DNA from: Acheta domesticus | Lineage: Eukaryota > Arthropoda > Insecta > Orthoptera > Gryllidae | Assembly: GCA_031308135.1 (NCBI GenBank) | Contig: JAHLJT010008446.1 | Coordinates: 164,213,479 to 164,277,478, forward strand | Direction of reading: 5' to 3' | DNA length: 64,000 bases | Shown: one piece after another, positions 46,730-57,698 of the stretch | Position numbering within the stretch: position 1 is the stretch's first letter | Layout of the letters: every line of letters begins with the position of its first letter | Made by a program: the position numbers and the translations under genes | The notes under the pieces: generated by a model | What the model was told of the DNA's origin: nothing | Database searches by the model: none | What the model saw: only the letters and a program-made list of their open reading frames with translations

Positions 46730-47183
46730 ACTGCTCAAGGCGCCACCATTTGCATCGTCTTCCGATCGTCACTTTCCAAGTAAATAAGAATATTATTTGT
46801 TCGTGAGTACACCACATCTTCGATGCACCACGGAAGTTGAGAGGAAGGGCGTTCTGTGCTAGGTCTTTGTGCCCGAGTCGATGATTGGGAACAACGAACA
46901 GCCCATCAAATTTCTCGCTTGCCCACAGTTATCCACAATTCATGTCTTGTGCTTTACTAATGTCGACGCTATTCCGGCGCATAATTCCTGATACAATGAC
47001 CCTCAAATTTTTAAATTTAGTTCTGATGGCATGCCCTAGTTTGACACATTGGTTGATTGTGTTGTAAACAGGTTGCCGTTTCCGCTTAGAGCCACACCAC
47101 TGCCTTCCCGCAACCCTGATTACGCCACTTGCGCCGAAACTTACACCCCCAACAGTCTGTCGGTACGCAGTGGGCCATTTTAA
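46730..47183. other. intronic stretch before the piggyBac relic
   Basis: No domain was recognised. The minus ORF 46929-47213 runs across the transposon boundary and is taken as chance. Confidence 0.4.
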
Positions 47184-47639
47184 CCCATTAGTTCCTAGCG
47201 GTAGGCGAATCACGTTTTGAATTCGCCCGTGTTTAGTTTGCTGAAATGAACAAGTTTATAGTGTAAAGTCAGTAATTAATAATCAGTATTTTCATTCAAT
47301 GAATTACTTATCATTGTTGAAAGTAACTTATTTTCATAGAAAATTCACTGTACCATTTATGGTCCGCTAAGCAGTAATGAAAACATTTCAGTTTATATTT
47401 CATTTTCAATCTTTTGACGAAATGCTAGTAAAGTTTACACATTTTGTCAATTATTAACATTGTTTTACTATTATTGTCTTTATCGTTATTATCAAAGAAG
47501 AAAACATTTTTAGAGTTAATCAAATATCCCTTCACATGCTAATCAGGATGGTTTCGATAACCTATGAAGTATTGTTTATTTCATTGTAATAATTGTCCTT
47601 TCAGAGAATTGTCTAACGGTCATGCTCCAGCGCTTACTG

Positions 47640-48495
47640 TTCAGGAAAACATCGATACCTATATTATTTGAGGACGCAGATATTGAAGCAATTTTCATTG
47701 CTCCACCGGTTTCGAGTATTTTATCCGATAAAGATGACGGCGGTGTTCCCGTCAATCTCAGTAAACGGCAAACGGCACTATAAAAATAATAAAGATTTTA
47801 TGTCTGCCAATAAGGACAAACTTTGGAAAAATCAGACCATTTTTAGACCACATTAGGCAAAGTGAAAAACCTGCAATATCATTTCAATTTTAACAATTTG
47901 TTCACAAGTTTCAACTGGTTAATTCACGAAATAACAGGAATTATGGCAAAGAGGTACTGCAAGAGGAAATCGAATATCAAAGAACTGTCCATTACTAAGA
48001 CAGGCAGAAGTTTTGGTGGAAGGGATTGTATTCATTCTGCCATAGAAAAGGAAAACTGAATATTGTTCTGTAAATGGAGTGATAAAACTGCAGAACATGT
48101 AGCATCGAATATCTATGGAGTAAATTCAGATGGCCAAAAAGTATGGCCAAAAGAGCAAAAATAAAAACACTTTCGAGTACCTCGTCCATTCCTCAACCAA
48201 TCATCCATCTGAATTGTCGTAGAGAAAAGTGCAGATGTATCTCAAAAAGTATCCTGCGCCACCGACAGGAGCAGGCTAAATATCTAAACTAAGAAACAGA
48301 GATGACATACGTTTTGACTGTCAGAATCGTTAGATACAAAAAATTCCTTTTTGACTGTCAGAATCGTTAGATACAAAAAATTCCAGATGAGAAGAGATTT
48401 GTAGGTTCCAACTGCAGCACTAAAGTTCGCACACAGTGCATGAAATGTGATATTGGCTCGTGTGAAGACTGTTTCGTTGAGAATCATACATGCTA
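47640..48495 (+). pseudogene. piggyBac transposase remnant, N- and C-termini
   Basis: N-terminal text DADIEAIFIAPPVSSILSD then DDGGVPVNLSKRQTA (47675-47780) matches the IFIxPPxxxxLSDxDSxDED start of piggyBac-like transposases. After a large gap, CKWSDKTAEHVASNIYGVN (about 48070) is the FVKWxDNKxVxxASN block. A shifted frame gives IRFDCQNR (48307), FVGSNCSTKVRTQCMKCDI and GSCEDCFVENH (48390-48490), the terminal zinc module. The catalytic DDD core is missing. A 36-base tandem duplication (48312-48384) disrupts the C-terminal region. Confidence 0.8.
48312..48384 (+). repeat. 36-base tandem duplication in the piggyBac relic
   Basis: ttttgactgtcagaatcgtt followed by agatacaaaaaattcc occurs twice in a row (48312-48347 and 48349-48384, one extra t between). 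The copies are identical, so it is recent. Confidence 0.95.
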
Positions 48496-48902
48496 GATAG
48501 TATGTTCTTGTCGATTACAATTAATATTATTAACTCAAATAAATGTATTATGTTTCATTTTCATGAATAAATAATACATACAGATACCTATTCATTTTGC
48601 TCTCATTAGTGCCCCTGCACCATTTATGATACAGAGCATATCTACTCACTGACAGTTCATATATTTCTTTTTATCATATTAAAATATTTCATTAAATAAA
48701 TATGATCAAGTTCAATGTCTAAAACAATGAAAATCAGGAGAAAATATTCTGAGCACTAATGGGTTAACTAACCCAAACTCAAGATCCACTTAAATCCAAT
48801 TTAATTTCAATTCAGATTTGTTTCCTTTACATTACATTCCTAGATAGTGTTTTTCTCAGTTTTGTTTGTAACAGAGTACAGAAGACTAATGTTGTTGTTC
48901 AG

Positions 48903-48974
48903 TTACTTGGACGTCAACGAAATACCAGTTATTCACGGAAATAGACTCAGCCATCTGAAGTCTCTGACAAGGCT
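48903..48974 (+). CDS. slit: slit exon: D4 leucine-rich repeat 1
   Basis: A 72-base exon between a ttgttcag acceptor and a gtaagt donor. It starts with the last base of a Leu codon and ends with CT, so intron phase 2 is kept on both sides, as for the other LRR exons of slit. It encodes YLDVNEIPVIHGNRL and SHLKSLTRL, one 24-residue repeat that follows the ETSEL end of the LRRNT exon directly. A piggyBac relic ends only 139 bases upstream (48763), so the acceptor and branch-point region sit almost against transposon sequence. In human and fly Slit, D4 is the domain linked to homodimerisation and heparan-sulphate binding; that is family knowledge, not visible here. Confidence 0.9.
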
Positions 48975-50311
48975 GTAAGTAAACATACTTATTTCTTCCG
49001 TAATAAAATTGATTATCTCGCTATTTGTCGTATTTTTAGTCTGATATTACACGATATCAACCTGAAGATCATAAAATCTAATCGTTTTTGTCACAACATG
49101 AAGAACTGATAAATTTTAACATTATTTTAACTTAACTTAATTTTAACTAATGACCAGAACGGTCATTATCGAATTGTAAAAACCTACTTTCGTTCTAAAG
49201 ATTTTGTTAGACATCAACTCAACTACTTCACTTAAGAACATCATTCTTCATAATGGAGTAAAATCTGTTCAAGCTCGAAACATGTGGGTCCAAATTTTCT
49301 TCGCTACAGGTTTCCTACTTATTCAGGGTTGCATTAAAAATTGTCAATTCAAAACACACGGTGGAGATCTTGTATAATTCATTTAAAACTACATTTCCGC
49401 GATCTTGGTGTGACACATTGAGATAAGAATGCAAGAGGTCAAAGAATGTTATAAAAACTCTTAAATAAATGTTATATTGTGTGTCTGCCTGAAAAATTAG
49501 TGTATCTTCCAAGAAATTAAAAAAAACATTGAAATAAACTTATTGAAATTGAGATTATGTGATCGCGGCAGGAAACATGTCAATTCCGCTATATGTTGAC
49601 AAACAAAGAAACTACCTGCGTTTACATAATTTTATCTGCAACAAAATTGCTTTTTTTTAATTTGACCAGATTTTAACGCTGTTCATAGCTTAATCATATT
49701 TCTTGTGTTCTATATTGTGGGCGTCTTCAACAGCAAAACAATCTTAGTCGTTTCTTCATTGGTGTGTCACTTAGTGAATTAAGTTGTGTTCATTGTGTTA
49801 AATTTGTAAACACTATTGTATTTGTGAGTTAATGTGCTTCAAATAAATTCTAACGAAGTTTTTCGAAATTATAAAAGATTGCTGTGAAAAAGAGCTTCAA
49901 TTTTCACATTACAGTAGCGCTTAAACGCCTCGTTTTTAAAAACGACTCCACATTTTTCAAAGAACATTGTCATTTAGGACGAGTTTTTTCTGTTCTTTAA
50001 TATTCTTAAAAAAAATACTTCCGTTCTACTATCAAGAAATCGAAAAATTAAAAAAAATATTAGAAAAATGTAGTTTGGGCAGCACTAGATTGCAACTGGC
50101 ATCAATATATCGCTGGCTAATAGTTACAAAGTTCTATGTAAAACAGTGCTGCTTTCGAGAAAAAGGCCTTTCAAGTTTTGAGCATCCTTATATCATTTCT
50201 GTATCAAGTCTTCATATATTTTGGTTTCAATGATTAAACTAGATTAATAGAAACGAAATGCAGCATTGGTTTCCAAATAATATCTTTTGCAGCAAATTAT
50301 TGAATATTACA
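48975..50311. other. slit intron, no element recognised
   Basis: AT-rich. The short ORFs show no domain. 49920-50060 has A/T-rich ccacatttttcaaag phrases like those of the 17 kb and 22 kb repeat family, too weak to assign. Confidence 0.35.
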
Positions 50312-50999
50312 CCCGTTATACCCGTTAACTCTCATATTTAATGCATCCTTATGCACCGGAATTTTTCCAGATATTTTTAAAACAGCTAAGATTAAGCCAC
50401 TCTTCAAAAAAGGCAACAAAAATGAAATTCAAAATTATCGGCCAATTTCTCTTTTGTCAGTTTCTTCACAAATATTAGAGAGACTTTTTTATGTGCGAAT
50501 GGAAACCTTTCTCAATAAACACGACGCGTTTTCAAATTGCTAACATGGATTCCGGAAATCAAAATCTACGGAAACAGCCATTTTTTCTTTTGTTAAAGAT
50601 GTTGTCTCATCATTGGATCAAAACGATGCAACTATTGGAATATTTTTAGATCTTTCAAAAGCTTTTGACGTCATTGATCATAACATTTTACTTTCAAAAT
50701 TACCTTCATATGGAATCCGTAGTATTGCTCTAGATTGGCTATGTTCGTACCTTAAACAACGATCTCAGAGAGTAGAAATACCTTACTGGAATGATGGAAC
50801 TTTATGCACACACGTTTCCGGTTCTTTGCCAATTGCACGTGGAGTCCCGCAAGGATTAATTTTAGGTCCTATTCTCTTTCTATTATACGTAAACGACATG
50901 CCCTTAACGATTCGAAACGGAAGAACAGTTCTCTTTGCGGATGATACAAATATTCTTTGCAATAAAGAAACCGTAAATAGTACAATATCAGATGTTTAA
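50312..50999 (+). pseudogene. CR1/Jockey-like reverse transcriptase domain
   Basis: Blocks in order: FNASLCTGIFPDIFKTAKI, KPLFKKGNKNEIQNYRPISL, a stop at the FGFRK block, HGFRKSKSTETAIFSFVKD, IGIFLDLSKAFDVIDHNILL (first catalytic Asp), ARGVPQGLILGPILFLLYVN and VLFADDTNILCNKET with the FADD pair. All catalytic residues can still be read, but a stop at about 50540 and the missing 5' part rule out function. The family copies its RNA into nicked target DNA. Confidence 0.88.
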
Positions 51000-51747
51000 A
51001 ATTGGTTCCGTAATAACAAATTAATAGTAAACGAAAAGAAAACTGTTTCAATGCAGTTTTCCGTTTCAAATAAAAAATTCTGTACTCCATTGAAAATGAA
51101 CGGTGTGCCATTGACTGATGTTAAAGGAACAAATTTTTAGGTCTATCAATTCAGTCAATCCTTAAATGGAATGCCCACTTAAATGAATTGAACACAAAAT
51201 TAAGTTCATTATGATACGGGTTCAGAATTCTTTCAAATTCCGTCAGCCTTCATACTGCTCGTTGTGTATATTTTGCCAATGTTCATTCCCGCCGGAGATA
51301 CGGCATAATATTCTGGGGAAACACATAGCTCCCAGACTTTCAGATTACAAAAAAGAATTGTACGAATAATAAGCAAATCCAACCCACGTGATTCTTGTAA
51401 GTCTCTCTCTTTATTAATCTAGGAATTTTACCATTACCTTGTCTCGTGATTTACGAATCAGTAGTTTTGTCAAAATGACTTACTTAAAGGCGGGAATATA
51501 TTTTCAGCAAACGCCGATGTCTATAAGTATAACACATGACGTAGTAATTATATTCACCAGGTGGCAGTATCAACAGCTCACTACAAAAACACAATCACAA
51601 TTCACATACAATTCGTGTACATTACTCTACAACACTTTGCCAGAAGACATTAAACGATTAAATTCGATAGAAAAGTTTAAGTCCCAAGTAAATCTTTTCT
51701 GCTGCATAACTGTTTCTATACAATTCGAGACTATACCGAGTATCTGA
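50312..51747 (+). mobile_element. CR1/Jockey-like LINE, 5' truncated
   Basis: A plus-strand relic starting abruptly in the reverse transcriptase and running to the C-terminal tail (YNTLPEDIKRLNSIEKFKSQ at about 51640-51700, the YNxLPxxIRxxxSxxxFKxxL motif). Stops and frameshifts occur every 100-300 bases after 51000. It lies in the slit intron in sense orientation. The 5' truncation at 50312 fits incomplete reverse transcription. Confidence 0.8.
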
Positions 51748-52782
51748 AGGAAAGTAATATTAATTTTAACAACGATAGTTAATGTAATTATTTATCATTT
51801 GGACTGTATAATTCTAAAGAACCTGTAACAAGTATTGTACCACAGTTTCTGGGTTGATGGCCCCCATCTCGATCAGGTTTTTCGTCCAGTTTCCCTGATC
51901 CTTTGAGCAAATGCTGAGATGGTCCCTTGTTTTGCTTCTGGACATAAATGTAACTTCATTCTTTGTGCATGTCTTCTGAATTTCATTGGGAAATGTAGTT
52001 ATTCAAATTATCGTTTTCCATATTATCGCGGCAAAAAGTATTATTCTTTCATGAAGAACATGATGAGGGTAAAGGGCTGAAATGTATAGCTAATTTACTT
52101 TTGAAAATATATTTTATTATATAGGAGCGGATATTTTTGTCAACAAAACTCGAAAAAAAACTCTCTTTTCTGTATTCAAAATTCGACTAGAATATCGTTT
52201 AGGATAGAGATCACAGAATTATGAAAACGTGCACAAATTTCACTTCTCCCCATAGCTCGTCACACACAGTTTTAAACTGTTTTTGACGTAAATAAATAAA
52301 TAAATCCCTAAATAAATATAAATTATATAAAAGTCATTAATACATGTCACTATTAACCTCATTCTCTCATTTACTTCTCTGAAAAAGGCATTGCAATATT
52401 TTCAACGCTTAAAAAATCAGTGATTGTCCTAAAGTCACGGAATCCACCTGTATAGAACAATATACGAATGGCCGAAGCGCGCGTTTCAGTTATCTTTAGC
52501 GTTGATGTTCAAATCTTTTTCTATGTGAAAGTATGTACGTATCTATATATGTACTGTTTTGAAATCAAAAAGTGATCGCTGTCTGCGAGTAACTTCAGAA
52601 GTCGCACGGCGTGGGCAGCCCTTGTCATGACGAAATCTTGCAGGCGGCTTTGTTCCTATACCCTCTTCAGTCCTGAACCGAGGAGGAAATTCAAAATTAA
52701 GTATTTTTGTGATAAATGGGTTGTTTTTCACCAAGTAAGATTACTCGTATTATATTTTTTTTAAAATTACATTATTGTTACA
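51748..52782. other. intron with a short unclassified repeat
   Basis: At about 51870-51940 the phrase gatcaggtttttcgtcc, tttccctgatcc, ttgagcaaatgctgagatgg resembles gatcagcagtttttcgtc, tttctctgatcag, ttggccaatgctggagcag near 58838-58895. It is probably a short interspersed element shared by both places. Nothing else was recognised. Confidence 0.4.
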
Positions 52783-53651
52783 GGTGACATATATGATACC
52801 TCAGGACTAATTTATTAATACTATTTTTTTAAATTTATTCCTATTCCATCTCAGAAAAATTAAAATTTGGTCTTTCGATCCTTATAATATTTCAAACAAT
52901 TGAAAACTAATTTATGGTAATATAATAGCACATATTTGTTGACAAACAATTTATTGACTTACAAAAAGTACGAAGTTACAGTAAACTTCAAAATTATGAC
53001 ATTTACAGTTCTACAAAACTGGAACATATATAATTCTACAAAACTAGAACGTTTACGGTACTACAAAACTAGAACAGATCTTCTGAATCATAGCTGTCAC
53101 TATCATTTTTCTCGTCTTATTCTTGAACAATTGTTGAACCAATTATTGTCCATCGTCAGAATCATCAAACTCAATGTCAGAACGGGATCAATCCGATTAA
53201 CTAGACCGAAAGTGTTTGTCCACAGACAAAGCTAAATATACAAACATTAAACATAACCTCAAAAACTTTGTTCATAAAAAAGACCGGGTAGAGTCCAAAG
53301 GTATCACATTTGATACCTCAAGTTTCGAGATCCCTCAATCTTATATTACAAAAATTTTAAGGTGCAAGATTATTGTAATCATTTTAACATAGTATTAGAA
53401 GATCGAAATTGTCTTAAAAACATGCAAATTCATGAAATAAGTGATAATTACTTTATTCAAATGAGACATGTTTTACGCTGAAAAAACGCAAGCGTTTCGT
53501 GTAGTGCCGCCATCTACTGACAACCAGATGAACGCAAAAAATAGCACCGAGAAGCGACAACCTTATAGTATATGATACCACGGTCACAAAACTTTCTGTA
53601 GATTAGGATCGCGTAGAAAAAGTAAAAGACGAAGGTATCATATATGATACC
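52783..53651. repeat. segment bounded by ggtatcatatatgatacc palindromes
   Basis: A perfect 18-base palindrome, ggtatcatatatgatacc, lies at 53634-53651. A two-mismatch version is at 53300-53317, a half-degraded one at 52783-52800 and a half site at 53564-53579. In between, three units containing tctacaaaact-gaac sit in tandem (53007-53078). The minus strand at 53085-53200 reads DIEFDDSDDG-like acidic text. The design recalls piggyBac elements with palindromic subterminal motifs, but TTAA ends were not resolved. Confidence 0.55.
53007..53078 (+). repeat. three short tandem units
   Basis: Units of about 27 bases with the core ctacaaaact-gaac occur three times in a row, diverging after the core. 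Confidence 0.7.
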
Positions 53652-56424
53652 TGAGAACTCAAGAGGATACAATCCATGAATTTATTAAACATCTGGTTTT
53701 CTATAGGTTGTATCGATAAGAGAAACTATTATAATTGCACACTCGCGATTGTTTATTAAAATTTGCAAAAATTAGAAACTAGTGTATTTCTCGAATTGAT
53801 AGAGGACTTCTAGGGAACCATTGGAATAAAATTCAAAGACCAAGAGTGTATTTACCTTTACAGTAACAAACTAGATATTAAGCAGTCCATTTGCATCTCT
53901 TGTCAAAATTGTTATGTTGCAGTTTTCAACTCAGGAACGATTTGGGGACACTCCCCGGAAGGAATAACGCACATTTCGAAAATATTTATGAAATTGTTAA
54001 TTGTTGCAATTGAAATTGAATTGTTAATTTGGAGTTTTCGGTTTAGGGACATCAGGGAATTCTTCCCACTTAAGAATCGCAAGAATTGGAAATTATGTTT
54101 AAATTGACAAATTTTACAATTTGTTTTTAATCTCTCATCTCAATTGCCTTGTAAGAAGATGCGAAATTCCGCAATCCGATCGGCGCTATCGCCTTTCGTT
54201 TTCGAGATACGCAAGTGTTTATAGGAAATTAGCATCTCATGCCAACCCTAATTTGTTTTACAGACAATCCATTCGCTTATTGCAGCGAAGTTTACTTTTG
54301 AGATCATTTACAGTGTCTCGCTTTCCGCCGATTATACTGTATTAACGATTACTGACTAACGGCATATGTATGGAAATTGCTGCTAATGAATTATTGCTGT
54401 TTTTAACTTTCAAAATTTCCTTTCTTGGATATTGTGGTCTTGTCGTCAACCAAAAGGGAAGGTCGTGAAGAAGAGATGTTAGGAAATTATTATCACATCT
54501 GGAGGGAGTGCCAAAATCCGAATGCGCAAAATCTGGAGTTTCAATACTTATAAGAAAAAAATGTACAAATAACCAATTGATTTCTGACTGGACTTGTATT
54601 CACCACTATTATCCAGAATGTTCTCTGTAAGTGCATTTTCCAAATACAATTTTAGAACACTTTTAATTATGTACAAATAACTAATTGATTTCTGACTTGA
54701 CTTGGATTCAACACAATTATCCAGAATGTTTGCTTTAAAGCCAGAAACTGCACGTGCGTCTCATTTACACTACAAAAATTCCTTTAAAAATCAGTGATAT
54801 TCTCTCTTGAGAAAAATATACAACTCCACCTATCTTCCGCAAATGGTGGAAGATACTACGAAAATAGCAATGGGAAAGATGCCCTCAATCATTGGACAAG
54901 AATTTTAATGGCGAAAACAATCTCCGAGAGTGAACTAATAACTTGCATCTTGTAGTCAGCTGTTTCGACATTCCAAGTTCTCCTTTTCATTGACCAGTGA
55001 CCACTGTAGTTACTATAGAATAATTTATCTTATGCCACCGTAAAAGAAAACATCTAGTTTTTACCTCACTGGTTTTGATTCTTTTCATTACACAACTCTT
55101 GTGAAGGCAGCTAATTCGGGGTTTCGCGCAATCGTGGTAGTTCGTGACGAGAAAAAACTAGGAAGAATATAATACCACAATACCGACCTCAGTTCACAAG
55201 CGCTAACCTTCGGCCGAACACCAGGAAGCTGGTAGCGGGCAGATGCGGCGGCTGGCACTCAAATTTGCATACGCGTCATCACAGCACGAATCCTGTGTAA
55301 CGACTTCAAATTCCACGCCACAAAAGTTAGGCGCCATCACACCGTCAGACATGCTTCTTCCCGCAATCGTAACCACCACTATCTCTGCCTCCCACTCACT
55401 CCCAACCTCGCCTTCTTGCGGCTCCAAAACGATTGCCACTACGTTCGCCCGTCTGCCCCCTCCTCTCCGCGCGCATCACCCCTGCAGGTAGGGTTCATAC
55501 CCCCCTTCTGCGCCCCTCCATCTCCTGATAAGGAGCAACGGCGGGAACGGTGGCCCGGCATGAGCACGCGACAAAATTCGTAAACGGACTTTACACAAAC
55601 GGGGCATTAGAATATATTAGGCTGAATCGTAAAAATATAATTCAGTGGCTTAGTGAAAAAAGTTAGTTTTCGATGCTAGAACATCGGCACCAATAAAACC
55701 GTTTTTAAAATGGGTTTATGGATGCCACAAAGCCCCACAAATACCCCATTTTCGGCCTTTTTTCGGTACTTTTTAGAAAATAACGAATAAATATTATTTA
55801 ATGTGATTTTTATCAGCGGATTTTAGGCTGAGGTATTGCTCACGTTACCCAGCAACAATTTTGTGATCATCAACCAATACTTACTTGACTCCAACAGTGT
55901 GCCACATTAGCTCGAATATGGCCAATTTTACGTTAAAACCATGGAAATAGACACTTTTAATTGACCATAGCTCCGTAAATATTATTATTACTGAGCCTAG
56001 TAATAACCATTCCAGGTCATCGGGCATAAACCAAATAACGTTCGTAAATTTGCAATTCCGAAATCCTGTGGAGGCGGGCAATCAAAACTGCAAGATTTAA
56101 ATTTATCGGGATCGCATCATTTCGGCTTGATAGGCAAGGTAAGGCGAGGCAAGAAAATAAAATGTAATATTACCGTAAATATTATCGAAATAAATGACGG
56201 TCAGATTTGACGTGCCAGTGTTACTACACTGGAAGATAGAGATTTTTAAGTAAATAATAATAAGCCGGAATGAAAAGCTGTCCGAGTAATAAAATGTCTT
56301 GTGGTGTTCATTCCGCTTAGTTTATATTAGATACTAATAATATTGGCTTTTCAAAACCTACCCGAGTAAATTTTTGGAAACCGAAAAACAAGTCTTCGGT
56401 AACAGGATTTGTATACTTGATGCG
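53652..56424. other. slit intron, nothing recognised
   Basis: Mostly AT-rich. 55190-55570 is GC-richer with short ORFs on both strands that show no domain. An imperfect direct repeat (acaaataac-aattgatttctgac) occurs near 54560 and 54675. Confidence 0.35.
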
Positions 56425-56562
56425 GAATTCAAGCTCTCTTTTTAGGTTGTGTACATGCTTTTAATCAGTGGGTAAGTTGCATTCGCAACACTTGCTAAAC
56501 CTTTTTTTAAATACTTCGACATGGGCGCCAATGACAGTTGTTGAAGCGCCCTCTAAGCCCTA
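56425..56562 (+). repeat. dispersed repeat, copy B
   Basis: Partner of 29658-29794, same orientation. It lies in the slit intron far from any LINE, so the repeat is mobile or was mobilised independently of the LINE next to copy A. Confidence 0.75.
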
Positions 56563-57007
56563 ATTAATCGGTAGCAGGCGTATTGCACGTGGCAAGCAGG
56601 TGACACTGACTTCACATCATAATATGAGCATTCTGAAGTATGTTATCACTTTTCAACGTGGCTCCAGCTTTTTACAAAGGAATAAGCTCGGTATTCCACA
56701 TTTCCATTATACCACTATTCCATTATACCCGAACTTCCTCTACTAGCTCTAAAATTTCTAAAATGGCAAAAGTTCAAATTGTACTTTTATTTTCACTTAT
56801 TTTGAAAACCCTCCTAGATCTTGAGTATTGATTCTGTAATTTTTTCTCAACCTATTCCTCAATAACAGGTCATTAAATCATTTCACATGAACTTTTTCGA
56901 AATAGTTCTGGATTACATTTTGAATAAAATCATGAGAATTTTGTTAGATTCACAACGCTAGTATGTTAAGAATGAGTTATAGATCTGAATGTCAGCGTTA
57001 GAATAAT

Positions 57008-57070
57008 ACAAGAGTGGTCAAGCGCGCGGCCAGGAAGTGTAAGCGGTGTCATTCAAATCCTTGCTGAAGC
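57008..57070 (+). repeat. weak tRNA-like segment
   Basis: gtggtcaagcgcgcggcc (A-box-like) and gtcattcaaatcctt (degraded B box) in tRNA spacing. Possible SINE head; low confidence. Confidence 0.25.
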
Positions 57071-57414
57071 AAACAATTTTATATTTTCTTTCTTCAAACC
57101 GTTTGTAAGGATAGAGCAGGATACACTGAATTCAGTTGCAGATTTACACATTTACACGAAACCTCTTGAATTTTCTAAAATTTCAAATATATATTTTTCT
57201 GACCCTCACGCACTTCGTTTGTTTAAGTGATGTCTGGTATATTAATAGGATACAGGTTGCAATATTATAAAATTACGTAGAGTATATATTGTATAAACTT
57301 GGTATTACCGCCGAAATCTTCTGGAAATCCATATGGATGAGTAAAACGCTCTTTTCACCCATCCAGTACGTGTTGTTATAAAACCACTAGTTTAATTCTT
57401 TTTATTTGTTTCAG

Positions 57415-57486
57415 AGACCTAAGCAATAATCAGATTCAAATTTTATCGAATTTTACGTTTGCAAATCTCTCCAAGCTCTCTACTTT
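57415..57486 (+). CDS. slit: slit exon: D4 leucine-rich repeat 2
   Basis: A 72-base phase-2 exon with acceptor tttgtttcag and donor gtaagt. It encodes DLSNNQIQILSNFTF and ANLSKLSTL. DLSNNxI is the canonical LRR core and matches Slit D4 repeat 2. Two N-glycosylation sequons are present (N-F-T and N-L-S). It is separated from the previous exon by an 8.4 kb intron carrying a CR1/Jockey-like LINE and a palindrome-bearing repeat, and from the next exon by only 140 bases. Confidence 0.92.
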
Positions 57487-57626
57487 GTAAGTATTTTATA
57501 TTCTTATGAATGCAAAGTTGTCGACAAAAATTGATCTTATAATATTATTAGTATTTCACTCCTTTTGAATGGAAATGTTGCAAATTCATTCTAAATATAA
57601 TATTTTCTTTGTGCTTTCTGTTGCAG

Positions 57627-57698
57627 GATAATCAGCTATAACAAATTACAGTGTATTGAGAGGGATGCTCTCGCTGGCTTGAAATCTTTAAGAATAAT
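57627..57698 (+). CDS. slit: slit exon: D4 leucine-rich repeat 3
   Basis: A 72-base phase-2 exon with acceptor ctgttgcag and donor gtgagt. It encodes IISYNKLQCIERDAL and AGLKSLRI. The LxSYNxLxCI core with its cysteine is diagnostic of the third D4 repeat in Slit proteins. The intron before it (57487-57626) is only 140 bases, against introns of 1.5 to 8.4 kb elsewhere in this part of the gene. Confidence 0.92.

Larger units (their letters stand above)
47184..48763 (+). mobile_element. piggyBac deletion derivative with both TTAA sites
   Basis: The left end is TTAA (47180-47183) then cccattagttcc; the right end is gagcactaatggg then TTAA (48764-48767). The terminal cccattagt is perfect on both sides. 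The 1580-base body keeps the transposase N-terminus and C-terminus and lacks most of the catalytic middle. It ends 139 bases before the slit exon at 48903. Confidence 0.92.
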
